Notes: generated by a model from the letters alone, not told the origin. Positions 36,445 through 46,614 are shown, counted from the first letter of the stretch. The stretch: 64,000 nt of DNA from Anaerolineae bacterium (GCA_027494015.1 JAOSJP010000012.1:62001-126000); one strand, 5' to 3'. Translations and numbers: made by a program.

Positions 36445-38053
36445 TGGCTGTATCCGCGCGCAGTTCAAGGATGGGGCTGCCGCCCAACGCCGAGGAACTG
36501 GAGTACCGGCGAGCCGCGACGGGCGAACTGATCGGCCAGGCGGTGTTCTCGGCGCTGATCGTGCTGCTGTTCTTCCAGGTGGGCGTGATCCTGTTCAAGG
36601 TGCTGGAGCCGCTGATCCGCTCCGCGCCGGGTCTGCTGGGGTCTGACCTGAAGGTTGCGGAGACGCTGACCCGCGCCATTGCCAGCGCGCTGACGCTGCT
36701 GGCGCCCTTCGCTGCTTATGGCGCGTGTGGCGCCAAGCTGCGCGGGCTGGCCGCGTTCGACCGGCGGCGGGCGCTGCGCGTGGCGCTGCTGGCCGGGGCT
36801 GTGGTCTATGTGATCGTCACGATGGGCCAGTGGGTGTTCCAGGTGGGGCCATTCGCCGAAAAGCCGTCGCTGGAGATGTCCTTCGAGCAGACGGCGGACG
36901 GCGTGCTGGTCACCGGGATCGTCGAGGGCGGGACGGCGGACGAGGCCGGGCTGAAGGTCGGCGACCTGATCATCGCCATTGGCCGCGCGCCGACTGACCT
37001 GGCCGGGCTGAAGGGGAAGATTGCCCTCGCCGCCTTCGAGAGCCGCATCGGGCTGCGCATCGTGCGCGATGGCGAAGAGGAATTGGTGCCGGTCGAGGTC
37101 GTGCCCATTATAGAGGTCGGCCTGGCCCCGCTGATCGGGGGGCTGGCCCTGGCGCTGTTCATCGCGGCTGTGGCGGTCGTCTGGCCGGGCGGGCTGATGC
37201 CCTACGTGCTGATGGTCGTGATCATGGTGCCGCTGCTCATCGGCTACCTGTGGCTGATCGTGGCCTCGTTCTCGTATCGAACGGAGGGGCTGCTGCCGGT
37301 TGGCGCGGCGGGCGAGTTCGGCGGCTTCACCCTGAACAACTGGGAGTTTCTCACCCGCGCGGGCACCAGCTCTGACCCCAGCATCTGGACGATCACGCTG
37401 AACACGCTCGTCATCGCCAGCCTGATGATGGTGCTGGTGCTGCTGGTGTCGTCTATGGCGGGTTACGCCCTGTCGCGCATGAACTTTCCCTGGGCGCAGG
37501 TCCTTCCTCTCGCTGACGCTGATTCTGCACGGCTTCCCGGCGGTGACGCTGCTGATCGCCATCTTCTTCGTGCTGCGCAACGTTCGGCAAGGTGCCCCTC
37601 GTCGGCGACTACTTCGGCTTCAACACGCGCGGCGGAATCGCGCTGGTGATGGTCGCCTTCGAGCTGCCGCTGGGCGTGTGGCTGATGAAGGGCTTTTTCG
37701 ACAACATTCCCTGGGACATGGAGCGCTCGGCGCTGATTGACGGCGCGTCGCGCTGGCGCACCTTCTGGCAGATTCTGCTGCCGCAGATTCGCCCCGGCAT
37801 CCTGGCCCTGGGCATCTTCGCCTTCATCTCCGGCTGGGGCGCGTACCTGATCCCGCAGACGTACAGCATCGGCACCAAGACGGCGACGCTGGCCGTGTTC
37901 ATCAGCCAGCGCACCAGCGAAACCGCTCCGACGAACTGGAACGAGCTGGCCGCCATTGGGCTGTACCAGATGCTCCCGGTCTTCATCATCTTTGTTTTCG
38001 CCCAGGAGTACCTGCTCAACATCTACGCGGGCGGCACGAAGGGCAGCTCGTGA
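36444..38053 (+). CDS. ABC sugar importer permease (MalG-like) with inserted PDZ domain and two frame breaks
   Basis: Start ATG 36444. Residues about 30-135 give three hydrophobic segments absent from ordinary MalG permeases, and residues about 142-220 form a PDZ domain (DGVLVTGIVEGGTADEAGL, KVGDLIIAIGRAP). Then come the normal permease segments and FTLNNWEFLTRAG. After ALSRMNFP (about 37488) one extra T near 37492 and a second near 37583-37584 shift the frame; removing both restores GRRSFLSLTLILHGF and VPLVGDYFGF. The rest, including the EAA loop ERSALIDGASRWRTFWQILLP, ends at 38053. Intact length is about 535 residues. It is either decaying or the window holds two errors. Confidence 0.8.
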
Positions 38054-38066
38054 GGGGGATGACGCG

Positions 38067-39149
<1,083 letters not shown>

Positions 39150-39202
39150 CGATGGGCCAAAGGCATTGAACCGCCGAGGCGCAGAGGGAGAGCCGGCAAA
39201 AC

Positions 39203-39236
39203 AGACTTCCGAAGTCTTTGGAGACTTCGGAAGTCT
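39203..39236. repeat. perfect palindrome, AGACTTCCGAAGTCT type
   Basis: Arms AGACTTCCGAAGTCT (39203-39217) and AGACTTCGGAAGTCT (39222-39236) pair over 15 bp with a 4-base loop. It lies between the ATPase and the 39322 gene. Similar palindromes are at 40767, 45400, 45786 and 54722. Confidence 0.8.
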
Positions 39237-39321
39237 TCCTTGATCTCTTCTCTGCGCTCTCCGCACCTCTGCGGTGATGTTATTCCACGCTGAATGAAAG
39301 AGGGGGAGGGGACACTCACCT

Positions 39322-40605
39322 ATGACCAACTGGATGGCTGCGCTGGCGGCGTACTGCAAGCATGTGCGCCAGCAGCACCCCGACGACCGGCTGATGGTCG
39401 TCTTCGATGCGGACGGCGCGCTGCTTGACCGGCGGCGCTCGTTTGGCGCGGCGCTGCGCCCATGCTCCGGCGCGCTGGAGACGGTGCGCTGGCTGGAGAC
39501 GGGGCTGGGCTGCGCGGTGGGGCTGGTCTCGGCGCGGCCAGAGTCAGCGCGCGCGGAGATGCTGGCCGCGCTCAACGCGCTGGGCGTGTCGCGTCGCGTC
39601 CAGTTCGAGGACGCGCGCCTGCATCTGCGCCCAGGTGGCCCGGCGGGCGATGATGCGGCGGCCAGGGCAGCGGGCGTGCGCGCATTTCAGGGGACGGGCT
39701 GGCGTGTCATCGCCGCCCTGGACAGCGCGTCGGAGACATTGGCGGCGGTCGCTGCGCAGGACGAGGCGGGCGAGATTCTGCTGCTGCACGCGGCGCTCGA
39801 CGGTGCAGCGCGCGCGGGTGCGCTCCCGGCGCGCGCCCTGTCCGGCGACGCCTATCGCCTGGCCGATCTGATCGCCGAGCGCGACCTGCCGCCGGATGTG
39901 GGGCTGGTCTGGCACGGGCTGAACGACGAGCCGAACGTGCGCCAGTTCCTGGCGTCGGAGATTGAGTGGGGCGAGTGCGACATTCACCTCGACCCGCGCA
40001 CCGACCGGTTGGTGCTGCATCACGACAGGCTGGACGACGCGCCGGCAGACGACGTGGCCGCGCTGCTGACGCTCGACGACCTGCTGGCGCGGATGCGCGA
40101 GCGGGGCAAAGCGGTCAAGCTCGACCTGAAGGGCGGTGGGCTGCTGATCGGGCGGGCGCTGGCTCTGGTCGAGCGGCACGGCTTCGACGACGATCACCTG
40201 TGGCTCAACGGCTACCTGCAATTCCTGGGCGAGGCGGGCGTGCGCCAACTGGCCGAGGCACGGCCAGGGGCCATCCTGCAAGCGCCGGTGGACTTCATGG
40301 GCGTGCTGGCCGTCAGCCTGCCCGATCACACGAAGGTTATCCTCGACACGCTGCGCGGCTGGGGGATGAACCGTTTTTCGATCAACTTCATGAGCGCCGA
40401 GCGCCCGCAGTTCTACGACCTGATGCTGCGTTGGGGCTTTGAGGTCAACCTGTACGGCGTGGTAGACCTGGAGACATTCCTGGCGGCGGTGCTGCTGCAC
40501 CCGCGCTCGGTGACAACGGACTTCAACTTCCCGCAGTGGCATTACTATGGGCGCGGCTCCGGGCAGGGCGGGCGCTACTACGAGTACAAACAGCGCGCGC
40601 CGTGA
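39322..40605 (+). CDS. HAD-like domain plus FAM151/GDPD-like domain protein
   Basis: The 427-residue protein has an N-terminal part with LMVVFDADGALLD, a HAD-type aspartate motif, and VGLVSARPESARAEML. The C-terminal part (from about residue 195) looks like a FAM151/glycerophosphodiester-phosphodiesterase-type barrel: VWHGLNDEPN, EIEWGECDIHLDPRTDRLVLHHD, KAVKLDLKGGGLL. It follows the importer ATPase in the same direction. In Ugp systems a phosphodiesterase (UgpQ) works with a glycerol-3-phosphate importer; this is the analogy that suggests a job here, and it remains an inference. Confidence 0.6.
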   Translation: MTNWMAALAAYCKHVRQQHPDDRLMVVFDADGALLDRRRSFGAALRPCSGALETVRWLETGLGCAVGLVSARPESARAEMLAALNALGVSRRVQFEDARLHLRPGGPAGDDAAARAAGVRAFQGTGWRVIAALDSASETLAAVAAQDEAGEILLLHAALDGAARAGALPARALSGDAYRLADLIAERDLPPDVGLVWHGLNDEPNVRQFLASEIEWGECDIHLDPRTDRLVLHHDRLDDAPADDVAALLTLDDLLARMRERGKAVKLDLKGGGLLIGRALALVERHGFDDDHLWLNGYLQFLGEAGVRQLAEARPGAILQAPVDFMGVLAVSLPDHTKVILDTLRGWGMNRFSINFMSAERPQFYDLMLRWGFEVNLYGVVDLETFLAAVLLHPRSVTTDFNFPQWHYYGRGSGQGGRYYEYKQRAP

Positions 40606-40734
40606 GGAAGGCGCTGCTGCGAGTGCGCAGGTGCAGGGCGTTTCTGGAGGATTCGGGGGCGAGCTTCTCTGAACCGCGCCCTCTGCGTCTCAGTAAGCTC
40701 AGGAGAGCGTTTCGTAATCCAGCGGCATACCTCT

Positions 40735-40875
40735 CCACTCGCTCGGCGCTGACGCGCTCAGACACCAGACTTCCGAAGTCTTCAAGACTTCGGAAGTCTA
40801 TTCCGGGACCGAGCGCAGCGAGGCCGGGGGTGAGGTCAATATCCCCGTGCCCAGCGAGTCGCTGCCAACCTTTGC
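40735..40875. repeat. MITE remnant carrying an inserted palindrome
   Basis: Sequence like the right half of the MITE (GGGGGTGAGGTCAATATCCCCGT ... GCGAGTCGCTGCCAAC) is interrupted at 40767-40799 by a palindrome with 16-bp arms (AGACTTCCGAAGTCTT / AAGACTTCGGAAGTCT, one-base loop). No gene is seen between 40606 and 40898. Confidence 0.6.
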
Positions 40876-40898
40876 TCACAGCCGATGCACTACCCCCG

Positions 40899-40927
40899 GT
40901 GACGCCAGACGGATTCTCGGCTATAAT
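40899..40927 (+). promoter_or_regulatory. sigma-70 promoter of the Crp/Fnr-type regulator
   Basis: GTGACG at 40899-40904, a 17-base spacer and TATAAT at 40922-40927. It gives a leader of about 125 bases to ATG 41058. No TTGAC-N4-GTCAA-type box is seen here, unlike at the two target operons. Confidence 0.55.
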
Positions 40928-41057
40928 AGAGATTGGATGGGTGCTCAACGGTGCGTTGCGTATTGCCCCTGAAAGCGCGCGGCAAAAGACACATCCCAGG
41001 TTTGGTCGGACAAATGGCCATCGTCTGTAGGAAAGGAGCAGGCTGACACCTTCTGAC

Positions 41058-41795
41058 ATGATAAGCATCCCAGCCCTCACCAAACGCATGAGCCATTTGA
41101 AATATTTTCGCAGCCTGTCGCTGGCGGACATAACGGGGATCGTGACTGCGGGCCACATCAGAACGGTGCGGGCCGGGTCGGTCATTGTGATGGAAGAGAC
41201 GCCCTGTGCGGGGCTGTTTGTGCTGCTGTCCGGGCAGGTACACCTGTTCCGGCTGGGGCCGCACGGGCAGGAAGTGCTCATTGACACCCTGAACTCCATC
41301 ACCATGTTCAACGAAGTGTCCATCCTCGACGGCGGCTCCAATCCATTCACCGTCATCGCAGCCAGAGACTGCATCATCTGGAACGCCGACTTCCAGACGC
41401 TGCAAGGGCTGGCCGACCGCTATCCACAGGTTGCGTTGGGGTTCCTGCCCGTGCTGTCGGCCCGCACCCGCGTGCTGATCGCGATGGTCGCCGATGTATG
41501 CTTCCGCTCGGTGCGCGGGCGCACGGCCAAGCTGATCCTTGATCTGTCCGGTCATGGCGAGCGGCCCATCTCCCGCCAGGATCACTCGATTCACAAGCTG
41601 GCCGCACAAATCTCTACCGCCCCAGAAGCCGTCAGCCGCGCGCTGAGCTACTTCCGCGACGAAGGGTACATCTCCACGTCGCGCTCCACCATCAAGGTGT
41701 GCGATGCCAAAGGATTGGCGGAGTTCGCTCAGGTCGAGTGCGGGCCAGGCCCGTCCCCTCTGGTTCGGACGTCTCGAACGGAGTGGTTGTGTTGA
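41058..41795 (+). CDS. Crp/Fnr-family transcription regulator
   Basis: The 245-residue protein has a cyclic-nucleotide-type effector domain (residues 20-135, GSVIVMEETPCAGLFVLLSGQVHLF) and a C-terminal winged helix-turn-helix with SIHKLAAQISTAPEAVSRALSYFRDEGYIS. It lacks the N-terminal cysteine cluster of Fnr, so it is not an iron-sulphur oxygen sensor of that type; a Dnr/NnrR-like or cNMP-like sensor is possible. It lies directly before the membrane-redox operon. The sites at 41848-41861 and 48838-48853 are the obvious targets. An AGGAG lies 19 bases before ATG 41058, rather far, so the start is slightly uncertain. Confidence 0.85.
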   Translation: MISIPALTKRMSHLKYFRSLSLADITGIVTAGHIRTVRAGSVIVMEETPCAGLFVLLSGQVHLFRLGPHGQEVLIDTLNSITMFNEVSILDGGSNPFTVIAARDCIIWNADFQTLQGLADRYPQVALGFLPVLSARTRVLIAMVADVCFRSVRGRTAKLILDLSGHGERPISRQDHSIHKLAAQISTAPEAVSRALSYFRDEGYISTSRSTIKVCDAKGLAEFAQVECGPGPSPLVRTSRTEWLC

Positions 41796-41847
41796 TCTCC
41801 CGTCGGCAGCTCGCGCCCTACCGCGCGAGCCGCTAACTTCACGCCAC

Positions 41848-41889
41848 TTGACGAAAATCAAATACGTCTTCGAATGTTTGTGATACGAT
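41848..41889 (+). promoter_or_regulatory. Crp/Fnr-type box with class II -10 element for the 42026 operon
   Basis: TTGACGAAAATCAA at 41848-41861 is a TTGAC-N4-ATCAA box. TACGAT at 41884-41889, preceded by TTTGTGA, is the -10. The box centre (41854.5) is 41.5 bases from a start predicted 7 bases after the -10, the class II activator geometry. The - strand promoter at 48811-48853 has the same box-to-minus-10 distance and the same TTTGTGATAYGATG end. Confidence 0.75.
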
Positions 41890-42025
41890 GAACAAAAGGC
41901 CTGCCCAGAGAGCAGGTAGATTGATCGCGGCTTGGGGAGAGAAGCCGGCACAGTGCTGTGAGAGGTGCGTTCGGGGGCAGGGCGCACGCCATGGTTGGGC
42001 TTCCCCGGTAAGGAGAAGAGAATAG

Positions 42026-43540
42026 ATGCAGGCAATTCAGTCCCGTTTCACGTTTCTGTTCCGCTCCACCAAGGGGCTGGTGCTGGTCGCCATCGCCGCG
42101 ATCGCGCTCGTGACCGCGATCTTCGGCATGTTGTCCGGCCCGATGGTGGAGTGGGGAGTCAAGGATGTGGTCGTGCGTCTGCTGAACCTGGACCTGGTCT
42201 CGGCAGAGCGCGAAGGCCGCATCATCATGCTCTATCACGCGATAGCGATGGCCGTTGTGGCCATTGCCGTGTATCTCATCACGGCGGTCGTGCCCATGAA
42301 GCCGCACGAACAGGTCACCATCAACGCCACGGTGACAGCCGGTTATTTGCTGTCCATGATCTTCGGCCTGGTGTTCGCCTATCTCGGCCACGAGTGGGTC
42401 TTTCACGGGCTGTGGCTGTTCGGCCTGTCGCTGATATTCTTCGCGGGCATCCTGCTGGCTGCCGCGCTGTGGCCCTGGCGACGCGAGTACCATATCAAAG
42501 ACACCGCCTACGCTCATTGGGGTCGCATTGATCTGGAGCGCGTCGCCTTCTTCGCGATGGCCGTCACCACCCTGGGCTCGGCGCTGTTCGGGGCGGTCAC
42601 CGGCTCCTACTGGGGCAAGGGACATGAGACCTTCCTGGCCGAAGATCTCATCCGGGATCCGCACAAGACTGCCCTTGAACTGGCGATCATCGGTCACCTG
42701 CACATCATGCTGACTTTGATTGGGGTGGCGGTGACTCTCATCGTCGGGCGGCGCTTCGACTTCAAGGGCTTGCTGCACAAAATCGCCATGCCACTGATGA
42801 TCATCGGCACGATTGTGATCACCCTCGGCGCGTGGACGGTGGTGCCCATCGAGGATCTCGCGCACTGGATCATCTACGCCGGCTCGGTGCCTGTTCTGAT
42901 GGCCGGGCTGTTCCTGGTCATCTTCGGCTTCCGCAAGCTGATCCTGGAGGGGCTGGCCGAGAGCGGCAGTAAGGGCTTCTTGGCGGGCCTGAAGGCGCTG
43001 GTGCGCGATCCGCTGCGCTTCGGCATGTTGTGGCAGATGGTCTTCATGAACTTCACGACCACTTTCATCGGCCTCTTCGTCGCCGTCAAGCTGGACGAGA
43101 TCTTCCGCGTGTGGCCGGCCCGCGAAGAGCGGCTGATCCTGACCGGACACTGGCACATTCTGTCCGGAATCATCGCCACGATCATTCTGTTCTACTACGC
43201 AGATGTGATGGGGCTGAAGGGCAAAGCGCGCCAGTGGTTCGGCTGGCTGGTAATCCTCGGCTCAGATGTCGCCTTTGGCGCGGTGACCATTTTCGAGGTC
43301 AAGCGGCTGTTCGTGTCGGAGGCTGACCAGCAGCCGGTGGTCAACTGGACGATGGCCCTGGCGGACATCGGGCTGATCGTGGTGCTGGTGATGCTGGCTG
43401 GGCTGATGGTCTGGCGACTGGTTGATCTGTTCAAGCGCGAGGGACAGTGGCGGACGGAGCTGCGCGACGATCCTCACCTGGGCGTCGCACGGGGTGATGC
43501 TTCCGAATCGCTGGCGGCTGCGCAGGAGTTGTCGAAATGA
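42026..43540 (+). CDS. 12-TM membrane protein resembling heme-copper oxidase subunit I
   Basis: The 504-residue protein has about 12 hydrophobic segments. Histidines fall in TM2 (LYHAIAM), TM6 (IIGHLHIML) and TM10 (LTGHWHILSG). HxH in TM10 and His in TM2 match the heme-ligand pattern of heme-copper oxidases. The TM7 His-His pair that with a TM6 His holds CuB is not seen, so if related it is a degenerate or specialised form. It starts at ATG 42026 (GGAGAAG before it), about 130 bases after the Crp/Fnr-type promoter, and is followed by an SUMF1-type lipoprotein and a heme O synthase. A membrane redox carrier or quinol/NO-linked enzyme is inferred. Certainty of fold is moderate. Confidence 0.55.
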   Translation: MQAIQSRFTFLFRSTKGLVLVAIAAIALVTAIFGMLSGPMVEWGVKDVVVRLLNLDLVSAEREGRIIMLYHAIAMAVVAIAVYLITAVVPMKPHEQVTINATVTAGYLLSMIFGLVFAYLGHEWVFHGLWLFGLSLIFFAGILLAAALWPWRREYHIKDTAYAHWGRIDLERVAFFAMAVTTLGSALFGAVTGSYWGKGHETFLAEDLIRDPHKTALELAIIGHLHIMLTLIGVAVTLIVGRRFDFKGLLHKIAMPLMIIGTIVITLGAWTVVPIEDLAHWIIYAGSVPVLMAGLFLVIFGFRKLILEGLAESGSKGFLAGLKALVRDPLRFGMLWQMVFMNFTTTFIGLFVAVKLDEIFRVWPAREERLILTGHWHILSGIIATIILFYYADVMGLKGKARQWFGWLVILGSDVAFGAVTIFEVKRLFVSEADQQPVVNWTMALADIGLIVVLVMLAGLMVWRLVDLFKREGQWRTELRDDPHLGVARGDASESLAAAQELSK

Positions 43541-44457
43541 AGCGCATAGGCTTAATCTTTGTACTGATAGTGGCAGCCGGGCTGCTGACCGCCTGTGGCG
43601 GTGAGGCTGAGGCAAAGCCGCCGGTCATTGACACGGGCGTGGACCCGGAGTCCTGGGCGGTTGTCCCGGCGGGCGAGTTCTTGGAGGGTCAGCACGAGCA
43701 CCCGACCCTGGTGGACTACGACTACGAGATCATGGTGACGGACGTGACGAACGCCCAGTACGCGCGCTATCTGAACGAGGCGCTGGCGGCGGAGGCGGTC
43801 AAGCTGGTCGCCGAAGATCAGGACATCGTTGGCTATTACCCTGGCGACGAGTTTCGCGGTGCCAAGCATGAGGAGCCGATTGCAGAGGGCGACTGGCTGC
43901 ACGTTGACCTGGATGAAGGGGGCCTGCGGCTGAGCTTCGACGGCACGACCTTCACGCCCCTGCCGGGCTACGAGAACCACCCGATGGTGCAGGTGACGTG
44001 GTTCGGCGCGCGCGCCTACTGCGAGTACTACGACTGGCGACTGCCCAGCGAAGTGGAGTGGGAGAAGGCCGCGCGCGGCACGGACAACCGTCCGTACCCC
44101 TGGGGCGATGAGCTTGAGCGCAACAACGCCAACTTCTACAGCAGCCATGATCTGTACCAGAAGATCACGGACAGCCGCGGGGGCACAACCCCGGTTGGCT
44201 TCTACAACGGCAAAACCTACGACGGCTACAAGACGCTCGACTCGCCCAGTCCCTATGGCCTGTACGACATGGCCGGCAATGTCTGGCAGTGGACGGGTAA
44301 TGTGTACGAGGAGCAGCATTACCGCTACATGCGCGGCGGCAGCAAGATGGAATATGAGCAGTGGCTGCGCGTCTGGGCGCGCAACAACGCCGCGCCCAAA
44401 TACTTCGGCCCCAGCGTGGGCTTCCGCTGCGCGCGCGACATCACGACGACTGAGTAG
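43537..44457 (+). CDS. SUMF1/FGE-type (formylglycine-generating-like) lipoprotein
   Basis: The 306-residue protein is coupled to the previous gene (ATGA overlap). It has a lipoprotein signal with lipobox LLTAC at residues 16-20. The SUMF1 domain includes VTDVTNAQYARYLNEAL, DWRLPSEVEWEKAARGTDNRPYPWG and GLYDMAGNVWQWTGNVY. Cysteines of true formylglycine-generating enzymes are not in place, so catalysis of that kind is doubtful. Related proteins (such as NirV) accompany respiratory nitrogen-oxide enzymes, which agrees with the neighbours but proves nothing. Confidence 0.8.
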   Translation: MKRIGLIFVLIVAAGLLTACGGEAEAKPPVIDTGVDPESWAVVPAGEFLEGQHEHPTLVDYDYEIMVTDVTNAQYARYLNEALAAEAVKLVAEDQDIVGYYPGDEFRGAKHEEPIAEGDWLHVDLDEGGLRLSFDGTTFTPLPGYENHPMVQVTWFGARAYCEYYDWRLPSEVEWEKAARGTDNRPYPWGDELERNNANFYSSHDLYQKITDSRGGTTPVGFYNGKTYDGYKTLDSPSPYGLYDMAGNVWQWTGNVYEEQHYRYMRGGSKMEYEQWLRVWARNNAAPKYFGPSVGFRCARDITTTE

Positions 44458-44472
44458 GCCCGGAGCAGAGAC

Positions 44473-45366
44473 GTGACGGCGACATCCTACCCCCCACAGA
44501 GACAGCCGTTGAGCCTGGGCGCGCGCCTGCGCGCCTACTGGCAGCTTATCAAGAGCCTGCAAACGGGGCTGCTGCTGATCACGGCAGTGGCCGGCTTCAT
44601 GAGCGTGTGCTGCCCGGTGAAGAGCTGGCGCGCGCTGTCGGGCCTGGTGCTGACTCTGTTCTGCGCGATCAGCGGCAGCACGGTGCTCAACATGGTGTAT
44701 GACCGCGACATTGACGCCAAGATGGCGCGCACTGCCCGTCGCCCGCTGCCGTCTGGCAGGATCGGTGTGCGTCGGGCGCTGCTGTTCGGGCTGGCTCTGT
44801 CCGCGGTGGGGGTGGGCGGCGCGCTGGCGCTCAACCCACTCTACGGCCTGATTGTTCTGGCGGGCTTGTTCTTTGACGTGGTCATCTACACCATCTGGCT
44901 CAAGCGGCGCACGCCCTGGTCTATCCTGTGGGGCGGCATCGCCGGGGGCATGCCCGTGCTGGCCGGGCGCACGCTGGGCATGGGCCAGGTGGAGACGGTG
45001 GGCCTGCTGCTGGCGCTGTCTGTGCTGCTGTGGATTCCCACGCACATCATGACCTTTGGCATCAAGTACGCGGCGGACTACAAGCGGGCCGGCGTGCCCG
45101 TTTTCGCCACCGCCTACGGCGAGCGGACCACGCGCCTGATCGTCAGCGTGTCTACCGCGCTGGCGGTGAGCGTCATGGCGCTGGCCGTGTGGCAGATCGA
45201 GCTGCACGTCAAGTGCCTGTATGCCACGCTCAGCATGGGCGCAATCCTGGTGTTCTTCACGCTCATCAGTCTGGCGTTCCCCTCGCCCAAGCTGAACTTC
45301 GGCCTGTTCAAGCTGGCATCGCTGTACATGCTCGGCTCGATGGGGCTGATCGTGATCGGCGTCTAG
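44473..45366 (+). CDS. ctaB: protoheme IX farnesyltransferase (heme O synthase)
   Basis: The 297-residue protein has the UbiA-family motifs: NMVYDRDIDAKMARTARRPL, LKRRTPWSILWGGIAGGMPVLAG and PTHIMTFGIKYAADYKRAGVPV. The last two match the heme O synthase subgroup. Start is GTG 44473. It attaches a farnesyl group to heme b to make heme O, which serves oxidase-type membrane proteins, consistent with the oxidase-like gene at 42026. Confidence 0.88.
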   Translation: MTATSYPPQRQPLSLGARLRAYWQLIKSLQTGLLLITAVAGFMSVCCPVKSWRALSGLVLTLFCAISGSTVLNMVYDRDIDAKMARTARRPLPSGRIGVRRALLFGLALSAVGVGGALALNPLYGLIVLAGLFFDVVIYTIWLKRRTPWSILWGGIAGGMPVLAGRTLGMGQVETVGLLLALSVLLWIPTHIMTFGIKYAADYKRAGVPVFATAYGERTTRLIVSVSTALAVSVMALAVWQIELHVKCLYATLSMGAILVFFTLISLAFPSPKLNFGLFKLASLYMLGSMGLIVIGV

Positions 45367-45399
45367 AGGGAATAGCCCCGCGCATTCTCCGCGCACTAA

Positions 45400-45441
45400 A
45401 AACAGACTTCCGAAGTCCGCGCAGACTTCGGAAGTCTGTTT
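45400..45441. repeat. perfect 18-bp-arm palindrome after the heme O synthase gene
   Basis: AAACAGACTTCCGAAGTC (45400-45417) pairs with GACTTCGGAAGTCTGTTT (45424-45441) around six bases. The T-rich right arm may help it act as a terminator on the + strand. It belongs to the AGACTTCCGAAG family. Confidence 0.8.
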
Positions 45442-45506
45442 ATATTCCACGCCCGTGAGGGGAAGCGCCCTGTTGATCTCCCCCCTCGGCGCTGCTCTGC
45501 CGCGTT

Positions 45507-45536
45507 GTAGGGGCGGGTTTCTAAACCCGCCCCTAC
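45507..45536. repeat. GTAGGGGCGGGTTT palindrome
   Basis: Arms GTAGGGGCGGGTTT and AAACCCGCCCCTAC face each other across two bases (CT). A half copy is at 45716-45737. Two full copies are at 35294-35323 and 49466-49495, and a variant (GTAGGGGAGGGTTT) is at 50483-50512. Confidence 0.8.
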
Positions 45537-45715
45537 AGGCCTCTCCCCCTCCTCTCAATTTTTCTCCAGCCGAGCTAGAGAGGGGAGCTCCTCGCTCAGG
45601 GCCGCGACGTCGTGCGCTGCCTTGGCCCCTCAGCCCGGCCCTTGGCCGGGAGGGGGCAAGGGAGAGGGGCGTTGCGCCTGAACGCTCCCGCCAGATGCCT
45701 TAACTTAAGGCGCAT

Positions 45716-45737
45716 GGGTTTGCAAACCCGCCCCTAC
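45716..45737. repeat. half copy of the GTAGGGGCGGGTTT palindrome
   Basis: The text GGGTTTGCAAACCCGCCCCTAC matches one arm and the centre of the palindrome. It lies in the 500-base gap 45367-45872, which otherwise holds only repeat debris. Confidence 0.6.
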
Positions 45738-45785
45738 GCAATACGCCATCAGCCACCGCGCCGGGGACGGGGTGTCTGCCAAAAG

Positions 45786-45819
45786 AGACTTCCGAAGCCT
45801 TCGAAGACTTCGGAAGCCT
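45786..45819. repeat. imperfect AGACTTCCGAAG-type palindrome
   Basis: AGACTTCCGAAGCCTTCG faces AAGACTTCGGAAGCCT, with substitutions relative to the perfect copies. It lies in the gap between the convergent operons. Confidence 0.65.
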
Positions 45820-45872
45820 GTGTCCGGTACCTATGCGGGGGCGCAGCAGCACGCCCATCGGCTGTGTGGCGT

Positions 45873-46559
45873 CTAGGGCCGCATCTCATTGACGAGAATG
45901 CCTGACGGCTGGCGGACGACGGCGGCTGCTGCCTTCAGGAAGACGCTCAGGCCGCCCACTGTGAACAGCAGCCCGACGATGCTCAGGCCGGGCTGAAGCA
46001 CGTCCGTCCAGTCCGTTCCCTGGTAAGTATGCGAGGTGCCCACCCACAGCGGCATGGTCAGCATCATGCCGCCGACAATCAGGGCAGCCATGCCCCCGGC
46101 GGCGGCAGCTTCTTTCTTGCCGCGCGGTTTCGAGAACGACACGCCGCCCCGGATGGAGGGCAGCCCCATGATCAGGAACAGGACCAGCGTGAACAGGTTG
46201 ATGTAGAACTTGATGTTGGCCGGGACCATCTTGCCGCGCAGCACCAGCGACGAGCGCGCGTGCAGCTCGCCCATCACGACGCCCGCGATCAGCACCAGCA
46301 GGGCGTTGCGGTAAGCGTGAGAGCCGCCGCGAAACAGCCCGAAGGTGGCCGACACGCCAGCGATCCCGATTCCGATGGTGATCAGCATCATGCGCTGGTA
46401 CAGCCATTGATGATCTTTGAGGACCAGCATCGGTGGAAAGTTGTCGGTCAGGAAGGCCGCGCAGACCGTGCCGATCCCGCCAAACAGGTTCATCGCCGCT
46501 GTCATGCCCATCGCGACGACCGCGACGATCCACAAGATTCGGGCAGATTTGACAGTCAT
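45873..46559 (-). CDS. small membrane protein of the octaheme operon
   Basis: The 228-residue protein has six hydrophobic segments. ATG 46559 is taken because GGAG lies before it; a TTG at 46574 is less likely. Histidines in the first loop (VLKDHQWLYQRMML) and near segment three (GELHARSSL) could be cofactor ligands, but no known quinol-dehydrogenase signature is obvious. As the last gene of the octaheme operon it may be the membrane partner that passes electrons from the quinone pool to the cytochromes. Function inferred from position. Confidence 0.6.
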   Translation of the reverse strand: MTVKSARILWIVAVVAMGMTAAMNLFGGIGTVCAAFLTDNFPPMLVLKDHQWLYQRMMLITIGIGIAGVSATFGLFRGGSHAYRNALLVLIAGVVMGELHARSSLVLRGKMVPANIKFYINLFTLVLFLIMGLPSIRGGVSFSKPRGKKEAAAAGGMAALIVGGMMLTMPLWVGTSHTYQGTDWTDVLQPGLSIVGLLFTVGGLSVFLKAAAAVVRQPSGILVNEMRP

Positions 46560-46614
46560 GAGACACTTCTCCAATTACTCCCGCCCCCGAATGAGGCGAG
46601 GTCAGGCCGCTTAG

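Noticed and set aside
43552..45558. Long antisense frame (668 residues) opposite the SUMF1/heme O synthase genes
   Set aside because: GC-rich shadow with no family pattern; the + strand genes are well supported.
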